From Sphingobacterium zeae (GTDB lineage: Bacteria; Bacteroidota; Bacteroidia; Sphingobacteriales; Sphingobacteriaceae), in the NCBI RefSeq assembly GCF_030818895.1, contig NZ_JAUTBA010000001.1, positions 1,736,001 to 1,800,000 on the forward strand: a DNA stretch of 64,000 nt, given 5' to 3'. The position numbers and the translations under genes are program-made. Under the pieces are notes generated by a model that was not told where the DNA came from, searched no databases, and saw only the letters and a list, made by a program, of their open reading frames with translations. Below are positions 45,692-54,879 of this stretch, piece by piece (the first letter of the stretch is position 1; each line of letters begins with the position of its first letter).

Positions 45692-47080
45692 TTATAGTTC
45701 GTTGTTGAAAATATCAAAATCTCCCGCAGCTGCGGCTTTGAGTAAAAGCGACTGCCAAAGATTGATGTGGACGATCTCTCGGTCGGTTTCGGCTCTATTG
45801 AGTGTATAAAGGGTCTGTGTAACGTCTACAAGTGTCGCTAGACCGTTTTTATACATCGTCATTTTTTGGTGGTAAGCTTGCTGAGCTGCCGACACTTGTC
45901 GCGGAGCTTCTAAATCACTTTTTAGGGCCAGTTGGATTTTCACATCAGCAGCATCCAGCTGTGCGGTCAATTGGGCTTCGGCAGTTTGGTATTCTTCTCT
46001 TAGGGCATCGTTCGTCAAGCGTTGTGCACTGATTTTTTTATTGATACGCGCAATCGAAGTCAGATTCCAGTTGATACCCAATCCCAAAAGATAATTTTGC
46101 CTACTGGGACGAACCCCTTGCCAATAATTTGTGCTGTAGGCTTGTAAATCCGTGATGTAGTCGCTCTTAAAACCAGAACCCCTGGTCTGGAAGACACCAA
46201 ATGCGCTTACCGTAGGAAGATACTCTTTGGTGGATAGTTTTATTTGTTGGTCGCCAAGGTCAATGTTACTTTGATAAAATTGCAGCAAAGGGTTGTTTTC
46301 AATCAAATTGTTGGAAAGAGGTGTGCGCTGGACAGGTGTTTTCTCCACCAGGGCAGTATCTATTTGCAGGTCCTTGGTTGCAATCCCCATTAATACCGTC
46401 AACTTATTGTTTTGCTCCTTCACATTTTCGCTGGCCTGGTTGAGGCTGATTTTTGCACGCGATACTTCCGCTGAAGCGAGTGTAGAATCTACCCCGGGCA
46501 ATAGTCCATTTTTTACTTTGGTAGCAGCAATATTTAAAAATACGAGTGCACGATTGAGATTCATCTGTTGATTTTTTTCCAATCGTTTACTGGCCAATAA
46601 ATTGAGGTAAGCTGCGGCAATCTTGACTTTATGCTGGAATCTTTCCTGAGCGAGATCCGCCTGTCGTCTTTTAACGTCAGATTTAGCCAATTCGATGCGT
46701 TCTTTTTTTCGTCCAAAGGTGTAAATGTCCCAATTGACATTGGCTAAGTAAAGTGCACCAAATGCAGCATTCCAATTTTGTTCCGGAAGGGCTACTCCCG
46801 ACGAAGCCACACCAAGTCCACCAAATCCATACAGCGGGCCATTTTGTCCATTGACTGTTCCAAAGTCCTGTTGCGCTACGATGTTCAGATTGGGCCAAAA
46901 GTCGCGTTTGACTTGTTCATTGGTCTGCAGGGAAGACTGGAGATAATATTCCTTTGCCTTGATATTTCCATAATTTGCAAGACCCTGTTCTACGGCGTCG
47001 CGCAGTGTAAGCGTCTGAGCGAAGGAGGAGGATGTCGCAAGTGACACAGCCAATGACAGCACTAAATTCAATTTCAGCAT
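45692..47080 (-). CDS. TolC family outer-membrane efflux protein
   Basis: 462 residues. Signal peptide LSLAVSLATSSSFAQ, then two OEP repeats: TLRDAVEQGLANYGNIKAKE starts the first and the LSKDLEAPRQVSAAQQAYHQ-type helices the second, with the coiled tunnel helices typical of TolC. Forms the outer-membrane exit duct of the pump. First gene of the efflux operon, 10 bases ahead of the permease start, divergent from the LytS-type sensor kinase at 47248, which may control it. Confidence 0.93.
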   Translation of the reverse strand: MLKLNLVLSLAVSLATSSSFAQTLTLRDAVEQGLANYGNIKAKEYYLQSSLQTNEQVKRDFWPNLNIVAQQDFGTVNGQNGPLYGFGGLGVASSGVALPEQNWNAAFGALYLANVNWDIYTFGRKKERIELAKSDVKRRQADLAQERFQHKVKIAAAYLNLLASKRLEKNQQMNLNRALVFLNIAATKVKNGLLPGVDSTLASAEVSRAKISLNQASENVKEQNNKLTVLMGIATKDLQIDTALVEKTPVQRTPLSNNLIENNPLLQFYQSNIDLGDQQIKLSTKEYLPTVSAFGVFQTRGSGFKSDYITDLQAYSTNYWQGVRPSRQNYLLGLGINWNLTSIARINKKISAQRLTNDALREEYQTAEAQLTAQLDAADVKIQLALKSDLEAPRQVSAAQQAYHQKMTMYKNGLATLVDVTQTLYTLNRAETDREIVHINLWQSLLLKAAAAGDFDIFNNEL

Positions 47081-47247
47081 AGGTTATCTATCATTTTATG
47101 GACACGAAGATAGTAAGGACAGCAACCCCGATGTCCCTTTAAAATGATCTATGGCATTTAAAAGTGACCAATTTAATTCGTCATTTATTTTTCTCCTGTT
47201 TTAAACTTAAAGCTTTTACTTTGTAACAGAATTTTAACAAAATAAGG

Positions 47248-48261
47248 ATGATGAGAAAGGTTTTAGAGAACAAGATAATACAAGAGATCGTTCTATTGAT
47301 CTTTTCATTTATCCTTTTTACGTTGAACGACTGGATTTTGATCTTGAGCTGGAAGGGCTTTTTGATGGGCGTGTTCTATTTTATGATCCTGTATGCGCAC
47401 GCTCAGTTAAATCGTTTCTTTCTATTACCGCTGCTACTTAAGAAGAATAAACCCTTGTTGTATGTGTTCGCGTCGGTGGCAACCCTGCTCATTTTTGCAA
47501 TCCTATTAAAAGAGCTAACGGACAACGTGATTTACAAGAATTGTTTTCTCTATAAGAATCTTGTACAGAAAACATTCCATTATCAATTTGGTGTATTATT
47601 GGGCTCGTTGATCTGTATATTGGGCAGTATCCAATTTATCGAATTTTATCGCTTTCAACGGGTGAAGACCAGACGCGAACTGCTTTCCAATCAAACGCAA
47701 CTGTCGCATTTAAAAAAGCAGCTCAACCCACATTTTCTATTCAACACGTTAAATACCATTTATGGTATTAATCTAAAGTATCCGGAACGTACTTCTGAAT
47801 TGATCATCAAAGTATCTCAGCTGCTTCGTTATCAAATGGAGAGCAGTGAACGGGAGTATGTGCCTATGGATGATGAAATTGATTTTATTTCAAGTTATAT
47901 TGAACTGGAACGCGAGCGGTTAGGCTATCGAACGAAAATTGAATTCGATTATCAAAAAGAAGAAGATATCAATTATCAGATCGCACCTATGCTGTTGATT
48001 ACCTTCGTAGAGAATGCTTTTAAACACGGGACCTGTAGTATTGAAGATTGTTTTGTATATATTTCGATCAAGATTGAAAAAGGCAACTTATATTTGCATA
48101 TACGGAATTCTGTACCCGTCAAGAAGAGGAATGTGTTCTCAGCAAAAATAGGTTTGGAAAATACGATCGCTCGATTAAAGCTCTTGTATCCTAATCGCTA
48201 CGTATTGACCGCAGATTCCAGGAAAGAAGAGTATGAGGTGTCATTGGTTATCAATCTTTAA
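47248..48261 (+). CDS. LytS-type sensor histidine kinase
   Basis: 337 residues. Four N-terminal membrane helices (residues about 10-130), then a His_kinase domain with the phosphoacceptor in LKKQLNPHFLFNTLNTIYG and an ATPase domain with ITFVENAFKHG (N-box) and GLENTIARLKLLYP (G-box). Senses an unknown envelope or membrane signal. Stop is 3 bases before the LytTR regulator, so it forms a two-component pair. Divergent from the efflux operon. Confidence 0.92.
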   Translation: MMRKVLENKIIQEIVLLIFSFILFTLNDWILILSWKGFLMGVFYFMILYAHAQLNRFFLLPLLLKKNKPLLYVFASVATLLIFAILLKELTDNVIYKNCFLYKNLVQKTFHYQFGVLLGSLICILGSIQFIEFYRFQRVKTRRELLSNQTQLSHLKKQLNPHFLFNTLNTIYGINLKYPERTSELIIKVSQLLRYQMESSEREYVPMDDEIDFISSYIELERERLGYRTKIEFDYQKEEDINYQIAPMLLITFVENAFKHGTCSIEDCFVYISIKIEKGNLYLHIRNSVPVKKRNVFSAKIGLENTIARLKLLYPNRYVLTADSRKEEYEVSLVINL

Positions 48262-48264
48262 ACA

Positions 48265-48960
48265 ATGAGTAAAAGCAACTGTATTATAGTTGATGATGAG
48301 CCCGCAGCACATTATGTACTGGTAAATTATATTGAAAGAAGTACGGATCTGCAGTTGGTCGCTCAGTGTTATAATGCTTTTGAGGCATTGGAGTTTCTTC
48401 GGCAGAACAGTGTGGATTTAATCTTTCTGGATATTGAAATGCCCGAAATTAATGGCATGGAATTTCTTAAAATGCTGGATCATCCACCCAAGACAATTTT
48501 GACAACAGCGTATTCCGAATACGCACTGGAAAGCTATGATTATGGCGTTGTTGATTATTTATTAAAACCCATCTCGTTCCCCCGTTTTTTTAAGGCTGTT
48601 CAACGCTTTTTATCGTATAAGACGACGTTGTTGCCTCAAGAAGAAGAACCGAAATCGATTACTATACGCATGGATGGACGTGTCATTGATGTCAAATTAG
48701 CTCAGATCGATTTCATCCAAAGCTTTGGCAATTATGTGAAAATTGTCACTCCAAGCCAGACTTTTTTAACAGCAAGCACCACCCAACAAATACTTACACA
48801 GGTGCCGGCATCAAAATTTATCCGTATCCACAAATCCTACATTGCTTCGATCAATAAGGTGATCAAATATGAGCATGGAATGGTACAGATCAATAATACC
48901 TCCCTACCGGTCGGTATTACTTTCCGTCGGGAGTTACAGGAGCGGCTAGCCAATAAATAG
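48265..48960 (+). CDS. LytTR response regulator
   Basis: 231 residues. Receiver domain with phosphoacceptor Asp in DLIFLDIEMPEINGMEF (residue about 54) and conserved Lys in DYLLKPISFPRF. C-terminal LytTR DNA-binding domain: IDFIQSFGNYVKIVTPSQ and FIRIHKSYIASINKVIKYE. Cognate regulator of the upstream kinase; the adjacent efflux operon is the most likely target. Confidence 0.94.
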   Translation: MSKSNCIIVDDEPAAHYVLVNYIERSTDLQLVAQCYNAFEALEFLRQNSVDLIFLDIEMPEINGMEFLKMLDHPPKTILTTAYSEYALESYDYGVVDYLLKPISFPRFFKAVQRFLSYKTTLLPQEEEPKSITIRMDGRVIDVKLAQIDFIQSFGNYVKIVTPSQTFLTASTTQQILTQVPASKFIRIHKSYIASINKVIKYEHGMVQINNTSLPVGITFRRELQERLANK

Positions 48961-49004
48961 GTCTGAGCGAATAGAGGTCTTATTGCTATAAGAGAGTCAG
49001 GTGA

Positions 49005-49901
49005 CTACCATTTCTCTTTTAGCAGTTTTTCCAATTGACCAATTTCCGCTTGGTACATGGTTTTCTTTCTCGTTCCGAAGTAAAGTATATTTTCGACGGG
49101 AGAAGTCCCTTCCCAGATCAGTTTTATTTTCCCGGAAGCAAGTGCTTCGGCACATAGGAAGTCGGGAACAATGGAAAAGCCCGTGTTGTTACTCAAGCAG
49201 CGTATAATTGAACTAATATTTGGAACGATATAATTGGGACTGAAGTCTGGATGCTCTCCAAAGTGTGTGGACCAGTAGTTTTTTAGATGATCCATATCGG
49301 CAGCCGTGCTGTACCACAATTGTTTTTTTAGCAAGCGGGCAGCTTCTTTAATTTTGTCTTCTGCCAAGAGTTTCTCTAGTTCGGATGTATCTGTTTGACA
49401 ACCCGCAATCAAGACAATACGCTCTTTTGAGAAAGCTTCATATTGCAGATTCTGCTGGTTTCCTTTCTGAGGCGTAATAATAAGATCCAATAGGCCATTG
49501 TCAAGGTCGTGCTGCATCTGAGGATATTCTCCAAATTTGATAATTAAATTAAAGGGTAGTTGCGCAATATGTTCCTCCAGGGTGTATTGAAAGGTCTCAA
49601 AACACATTCCGATACTAATTGTAACGCGTTCATCCAATGCGCGTTTGTGAAAATGCTGTTCGCCAGTTTCTAGTTTTTTAAGCGGGTCAATCACATAGTT
49701 GTACAAGATTTTGCCCTTTTCGGTCGGCACCATTCTTCGCGCAGATCGATCAAAAAGCTTGTGCCCAGTAAACGCTTCCAGGGAATTCAGATGTAGGCTG
49801 ACACCAGGCTGAGAAATAAACAATTCCTGTGCTGCAGCAGATAATGTTCCGGTTTCATAGATTGCCTTAAATGTACGAAGCCATTCTAAGTTCCATTTCA
49901 T
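49005..49901 (-). CDS. LysR family transcriptional regulator
   Basis: 298 residues from ATG 49901. N-terminal winged HTH: LRTFKAIYETGTLSAAAQEL and ISQPGVSLHLNSLEAFTG, then the periplasmic-binding-like effector domain. Divergent from the mdaB-like gene, so probably its regulator. -7 element candidate TATATTTG reads on the minus strand at 49921-49928. Confidence 0.92.
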   Translation of the reverse strand: MKWNLEWLRTFKAIYETGTLSAAAQELFISQPGVSLHLNSLEAFTGHKLFDRSARRMVPTEKGKILYNYVIDPLKKLETGEQHFHKRALDERVTISIGMCFETFQYTLEEHIAQLPFNLIIKFGEYPQMQHDLDNGLLDLIITPQKGNQQNLQYEAFSKERIVLIAGCQTDTSELEKLLAEDKIKEAARLLKKQLWYSTAADMDHLKNYWSTHFGEHPDFSPNYIVPNISSIIRCLSNNTGFSIVPDFLCAEALASGKIKLIWEGTSPVENILYFGTRKKTMYQAEIGQLEKLLKEKW

Positions 49902-49989
49902 AGTTATTATTTTTATGATACAAATATACAATTTAAGTTATTTGTGTGATTTAAAAATATTATAGAAATTTGTGTTATCAATAAGAAAA

Positions 49990-50610
49990 ATGATAGAAAT
50001 GAACATATTTATTATCAACGGCGGACAGAAATTCGCACACTCGGGTGGTTCTTTCAATACCACAATAACAAATTGGACTGTCGAAACACTGGCAGGAAAT
50101 GGATTCGAGACTCGGGTTACCAATATCAACGATGATTTTGATCCAATGGTTGAAGTTGAAAACTTTAAATGGGCAGACATTATTGTTTACCATTTCCCTG
50201 TATGGTGGTTTCAGGTTCCGAACCGTCTGAAGCGCTATATCGATGAAGTTTTTACGGCGGGTCACAACAACGGTATCTATAAAAATGATGGTCGTTCACG
50301 TAAAAACCCAGCCATTAACTATGGTACAGGAGGTTTAATGCAGGGTAAAAAATACATGGTGACTTCGAGCTGGAATGCTCCTGAGACAGCCTTTACGATG
50401 GAAAATGAGTTTTTTGATCAGCATTCCGTTGATGCAGGTGTTTTATTCGGTTTTCACAAGATGAATCAGTTTGCAGGATTAGAACATCTGGGAAGCTTCC
50501 ATTTTCATGATATGGAGAAGGGTGCGTCTCAAGAACGTATTGACAATTACGAAAAGGAATATAAACAATATTTGGAAGAGGTGTTCCATTTGGAAACGAC
50601 GTTGAACTAA
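49990..50610 (+). CDS. mdaB: MdaB-like NAD(P)H quinone reductase
   Basis: 207 residues (204 from ATG 49999). Flavodoxin-like quinone reductase: INGGQKFAHSGGSFNTTI holds the FMN/FAD pyrophosphate loop, WADIIVYHFPVWWFQVPNRL the typical W-W site, and YGTGGLMQGKKYMVTSSWN the C-terminal flavin contacts. Reduces quinones by two electrons to avoid radicals; E. coli MdaB homologue. LysR divergent neighbour probably controls it, likely in response to quinones or oxidants. Confidence 0.9.
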   Translation: MIEMNIFIINGGQKFAHSGGSFNTTITNWTVETLAGNGFETRVTNINDDFDPMVEVENFKWADIIVYHFPVWWFQVPNRLKRYIDEVFTAGHNNGIYKNDGRSRKNPAINYGTGGLMQGKKYMVTSSWNAPETAFTMENEFFDQHSVDAGVLFGFHKMNQFAGLEHLGSFHFHDMEKGASQERIDNYEKEYKQYLEEVFHLETTLN

Positions 50611-50777
50611 AAATTTATTGAGCGATAAATCGCTTTATCCGTGGCAGTATTGTGATGAGAAAAAACGGTAAAAAAATAGCGTGTATTGTAGGCCGTGCGC
50701 AGGAGGAAGGTATTAACTAGAATTGAGGTATTGCGGTGGGTGCCAAAATCATTTGTGTTGCCTTGAATAAGCTTGTT

Positions 50778-51104
50778 TTATTCTGATTTAGTGACACGAA
50801 TGATTTTGTTGGTACCTTGCTGAACAGCGACATCAACTTTATTTCGTTGCGTGTAGCTCTGTTGCAGGAGTTTTAATTTTTTGGTCAGTTGACCATCCTG
50901 ATTATCTAACCAGAAGGTGGCTGCCATAATACCAATTTGAACTCTATAACTGGAGTCCGTTTCTAGAACAAGCTGCTCGATAACCTGATGTTGATACCAA
51001 GTGAGGTTTTTGTTTTCTTTTTGGGAAACACAGGCGTGTAAAAGAAATGCCAGAAGGGCTAGATAGCCGATTTTTAAAAGTTGACTACGTATTAGGTTCA
51101 TCAC
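50778..51104 (-). CDS. Small hypothetical lipoprotein
   Basis: 108 residues. Lipobox LLAFLLHACVSQ after a hydrophobic stretch; the mature part has WLDNQDGQLTKKLKLLQQ and VDVAVQQGTNKIIRV. No family recognised. Envelope location by the lipobox only. Confidence 0.6.
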   Translation of the reverse strand: MMNLIRSQLLKIGYLALLAFLLHACVSQKENKNLTWYQHQVIEQLVLETDSSYRVQIGIMAATFWLDNQDGQLTKKLKLLQQSYTQRNKVDVAVQQGTNKIIRVTKSE

Positions 51105-51195
51105 TAGTTTTTTTGTGTTGCACCAAATCTACTATTTTTGCCCAAATAATGATTAACGTTGTGAGTTTTTACGCTCCCATTTAGACAGATACGCT

Positions 51196-51927
51196 TCACG
51201 TATTGACTAGGCTTCTTGCGTATGCGCCTTCAAGTAAATCTAAAAATGTATGAAGTTTGCTGTTCATTTCGCTGTAATTATAAGCCTGAATTTCGTCAGG
51301 TGATTGCACAAACTGGAGCGATTGGCTTTGAAGAAAGAGATCTTCTTCTGCAGCGATCAAAAGCCGGACGACTTCAGGTGTGAGTTCCATATGGCATTGA
51401 AATCCGTAGACGAGATTTGTATAGCGAACAATTTGCCGAGGGCAGCCGACGCTGCTTGCTAAGATTTTACTTTCTGGGCTAAGTCCAGGCATATCGCTGT
51501 GCCAATGTCCGACTGGTATCGGGCTGCCAAAATGAGCTATTTTGCTGTCTTGAATTCCTTCTGCTGTGAGCATGATCGGGAAAACTCCAATTTCTTTTTG
51601 CGGACTGTGTTCGTATGTTGCCGACAGCGCTTCGCCAATCAATTGTGCGCCCAGGCATATACCGACAACAGCCTTGCCTGCATTGATACATCGGCGGATA
51701 AAAGCGATTTCGGCTTTAGCGTCGAAATAAGGATATTCGATTTGGGATGAATCTGGACTTTGCGGTCCGCCCATAATGATCAACACATCGATGGAATCGA
51801 TTTGTTCTGGCAAATGGTCCTGTCTATAGACGTGGGAAAAGGTGACCTCATGCTGTTGTTTTTCTGCCCAGGCTAAATAAGCTCCGGGTGCTTCAAAAAC
51901 TTCGTGTTGTATAAAATGTATCCGCAT
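51196..51927 (-). CDS. Type 1 glutamine amidotransferase
   Basis: 243 residues; class I GATase fold resembling the glutaminase part of GMP synthase. Seen: MGGPQSPDSS (oxyanion loop), VVGICLGAQLIGEAL with the nucleophile Cys, and FQCHMELTPEVV with the catalytic His-x-Glu. No synthase domain, so it is a stand-alone enzyme, possibly hydrolysing gamma-glutamyl compounds or amides. Ends 4 bases? no overlap: the YggS gene upstream stops 12 bases before its start, so the pair is probably cotranscribed. Confidence 0.85.
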   Translation of the reverse strand: MRIHFIQHEVFEAPGAYLAWAEKQQHEVTFSHVYRQDHLPEQIDSIDVLIIMGGPQSPDSSQIEYPYFDAKAEIAFIRRCINAGKAVVGICLGAQLIGEALSATYEHSPQKEIGVFPIMLTAEGIQDSKIAHFGSPIPVGHWHSDMPGLSPESKILASSVGCPRQIVRYTNLVYGFQCHMELTPEVVRLLIAAEEDLFLQSQSLQFVQSPDEIQAYNYSEMNSKLHTFLDLLEGAYARSLVNT

Positions 51928-51938
51928 TGCTTTTTATC

Positions 51939-52670
51939 TTATAGATTCTCATTCCAGTAATAACTATCCGGAGTAGGGCGCTGTCCAAAAATTGCCGTTC
52001 CTACCCTGACAATCGTCGCACCTTCCGCTATCGCTATTTCTAAATCCCCGCTCATGCCCATCGACAGTTCTTTCATCGATACATCAGGAATAGCTAGGGC
52101 TATAATTTGTTGTTGAATATGTTTAAGCAATTTGAAACAGGCTCTTACCTGTTCGGCCTCGGCACTCAATAGACCTATCGTCATCAGTCCTTTAATTTTT
52201 AGTGTGCTAAATGTGGCTATTTGCTGAACCAGATCGATGACTTTCTCTGGAGCAGCCCCATATTTGCTCTCTTCGAAGGAAGTGTTTACCTGGATGAGCA
52301 CTTCCATGGTTTTATTTTCTTTTAAAAGGCGCTGATGCAATTTTTCGGCAAGATCTACACGATCTATTGAATGGATGCAGGATACATTATATTTGAGAAT
52401 ATCCTTGATTTTATTGGTTTGCAGGTGGCCAATAAAATGATTAACATGGGGAATAGCTTTTAAATACTCAAATTTGTCTTTCAGTTCCTGCACTTTATTC
52501 TCCGCTATCAACGTTTGTCCTGTACGTAGTGCAATTTCAATACGTTCGGCAGGTACAGTTTTAGTCGCTAGCAATAATTTTACTTCTCCGGGATTGCGCT
52601 GGTTTGCTTTGCACGCTTTGTCGATACGCTCTTGTATGATGCGTATATTTTCCGTAATAAACTCATCCAT
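51939..52670 (-). CDS. YggS family PLP-homeostasis protein
   Basis: 243 residues, full length. PLP-binding (alanine-racemase-like) barrel; the PLP Lys is in KLLLATKTVPAERI, with IAENKVQELKDKFEYL, VNHFIGHLQTNKIKDIL and MSMGMSGDLEIAI-like phosphate site LSMGMSGDLEIAIAEG. Maintains pyridoxal phosphate and amino-acid balance; no catalytic activity of its own is known. Upstream of the amidotransferase gene on the same strand. Confidence 0.93.
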   Translation of the reverse strand: MDEFITENIRIIQERIDKACKANQRNPGEVKLLLATKTVPAERIEIALRTGQTLIAENKVQELKDKFEYLKAIPHVNHFIGHLQTNKIKDILKYNVSCIHSIDRVDLAEKLHQRLLKENKTMEVLIQVNTSFEESKYGAAPEKVIDLVQQIATFSTLKIKGLMTIGLLSAEAEQVRACFKLLKHIQQQIIALAIPDVSMKELSMGMSGDLEIAIAEGATIVRVGTAIFGQRPTPDSYYWNENL

Positions 52671-52825
52671 GTTGCGGTTGTATTGTTTGTTATTGAAGTC
52701 AAAATTACAGCCAATTATTAAGAAAAAGCTAGTCCAATTTAGCTAATACAAGCTGGTCCAGTACGAGCGTCTTTACACGAGTGTTTTTAGGTAGACTGCT
52801 CGATCGGGAGCGGCTATTACCGAGA

Positions 52826-54640
52826 TTAGTTTTCTTGCGTTTTGCCGTGCATATTTGGATTATATTGCTGTACATGTTCTGCCTTAGCATAGATATGAGG
52901 TCCATTCATATCAATTCCTGCGGTTAAAAAGTCGTCAAGAATTAACTGAAAAATTTCAGATCTTGCAAATTCAATTTCCGCAGATCTTTCAATAAAGACA
53001 TTCAGCTCATAGAGTACATAAAAATCATCTAACTGTTTTTGTAGCACAAATGGTGCGGGATTAAGTTTAACTCTTTTTACGCGCGGTGGTATGTTTAAAA
53101 GCAACTCATGGATCCGTTGCCAAGGCTCTTCATAACCGACCGTTAATTCCACCTGAAAGCAGATTCCATCCTCTGAAAAGGTCGAGTAATTCACTGTATT
53201 TCCGGAAAGAACAGAGGAATTGGGAATTGTAATCTCCTCATTCTTTATGGTTCGAAGCCTGGTTACCAAGGGTGATTTTTCGATAACAACACCTGTTTTG
53301 TCGGCAATGGTGATGCGGTCTCCGATCCGGAAAGGACGCATATACGTGATTACAAGACCTGCAATGATATTGGAAATCGCAGAAGATGACCCTAAAGAGA
53401 ACAGGATACCAATAAATACGGATATTCCTTTAAAGATATCTGAATTTGCTCCGGGTAAGTACGGGAATATGAGCACCAGCGTAAATGCGTGAAGCAGGAA
53501 ACGAACGATGGTAAAGGTTGGCATGGCAAAATCACGGTGAAAACCGTTAATCTCTAATTTGCCCTTGTCAATTTCGCTAAAAATATATTTTATAAATCGA
53601 ACAGCATAGCGCATGACGGCAAGTATCACTAAAATTGTGATCAGATTTGGAATATAATGCCATATGGCCAAGACTGCGGTTTTGAGCGGTTTTGTGAAAA
53701 GTCCGATCAGATTGGAAGCCCAGCTCTGTGTAAATGGGAAAACACTGAAAACAATAGGCAGCACGATAAAGGCGATTAGGATGATCAATCCCCAACGTAA
53801 GATATTAATCGCATGAATAAACATCCGTGTTTTTTGTACCGAAGTAACGAGTACGTAATTTTTGATCTTAATGTCTTTAATCCGCTGCGTTCGTTCCGTT
53901 AGTATGCGTCGTGTCCCGTATGCTTTTAACCTATTTATTAGTAAGATCAGAATAGAAAAAACAATGAGAATAAGGAGTACGAGCCCAATTCGGGTAAGAA
54001 GTTTTGTGATGCTGTTCGCGGCACGTTCAGCTGTGATGCTATCTTGAATCTTTTTTAGATAGTTTGCCGCAATTTCTTCTTTGCTTTTTCCTTCAAGAAG
54101 TGCATCAAGTTCGGTGACGGAAGTTATGATGAGATCTTTATAAACGATGTCGGCGCTGATTTCGCTGTTTTCGATTTTAAATGAATCTACTTTCACAAAA
54201 TCATCTTCGTAGAGATTGTGGATTCTGCTAACCACGTTGGAAGCGCGATCTTTGGCTAATGACGATCCAAGCTTATTGTAGATATAGAATAACGTGTCTT
54301 GAAACGGCGCGACCGCGTATCTTTTTGTGTTTTTTTTGATCGAGTCTACTTTGACTTTCAGTTGCTGCTGCCGAATCGTATTTTCTTCGTCAAACTCATT
54401 GAGCTGCTGTTTTAAGTTCTCCTTTTTGGGACTATTTTGACTTTTAAGGTCGGCAATTTCGTGCTGCAGCTTTACCCGTTCGAGCGAATCATTGATTTGC
54501 TGTTGCCTGATTCCATTCAGTAGGGAACTCAGATCCAGCTCTTTTTTATTGACCGAATCTATTTCTTGTGCATAGAGCTGTAAGCTTGTTGACAAAAGAT
54601 AAGATAGGGTCACGAAGAAATAAATAGAAATACTTCTCAT
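52826..54640 (-). CDS. MscS-type mechanosensitive channel with extended N-terminus
   Basis: 604 residues. Signal peptide (FFVTLSYLLSTSLQLYAQ), a coiled coil at residues about 35-100 (periplasmic), then a run of about six membrane helices, and the MscS pore/beta domain near residues 400-560 with LGSSSAISNIIAGLVITYMRPFRIGD, the TM3-beta hallmark (VLTYMRPF-I-G-D). Releases solutes on hypo-osmotic shock. Bacteroidota often carry such long MscS variants. Confidence 0.9.
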   Translation of the reverse strand: MRSISIYFFVTLSYLLSTSLQLYAQEIDSVNKKELDLSSLLNGIRQQQINDSLERVKLQHEIADLKSQNSPKKENLKQQLNEFDEENTIRQQQLKVKVDSIKKNTKRYAVAPFQDTLFYIYNKLGSSLAKDRASNVVSRIHNLYEDDFVKVDSFKIENSEISADIVYKDLIITSVTELDALLEGKSKEEIAANYLKKIQDSITAERAANSITKLLTRIGLVLLILIVFSILILLINRLKAYGTRRILTERTQRIKDIKIKNYVLVTSVQKTRMFIHAINILRWGLIILIAFIVLPIVFSVFPFTQSWASNLIGLFTKPLKTAVLAIWHYIPNLITILVILAVMRYAVRFIKYIFSEIDKGKLEINGFHRDFAMPTFTIVRFLLHAFTLVLIFPYLPGANSDIFKGISVFIGILFSLGSSSAISNIIAGLVITYMRPFRIGDRITIADKTGVVIEKSPLVTRLRTIKNEEITIPNSSVLSGNTVNYSTFSEDGICFQVELTVGYEEPWQRIHELLLNIPPRVKRVKLNPAPFVLQKQLDDFYVLYELNVFIERSAEIEFARSEIFQLILDDFLTAGIDMNGPHIYAKAEHVQQYNPNMHGKTQEN

Positions 54641-54879
54641 TGTGTTGTTGGTAAAATTGAATGCCGATTTTTATTAGGTCATTGAGCACATAACGATCGG
54701 ACGGGTTCTCAAAGATAATAATTATCTTGATTAGATGGCAGCATGTCAATTATGATATAAATTGAAGGTAAAATGATACGATGCGACAGCTGAATTCCAA
54801 TTATTCCAACTTTCTTTGTTAAAAGGATTGGGCAAATGCTCAATAGGGAAAACTGTATAGCTAATTTTATCCAAAAAAT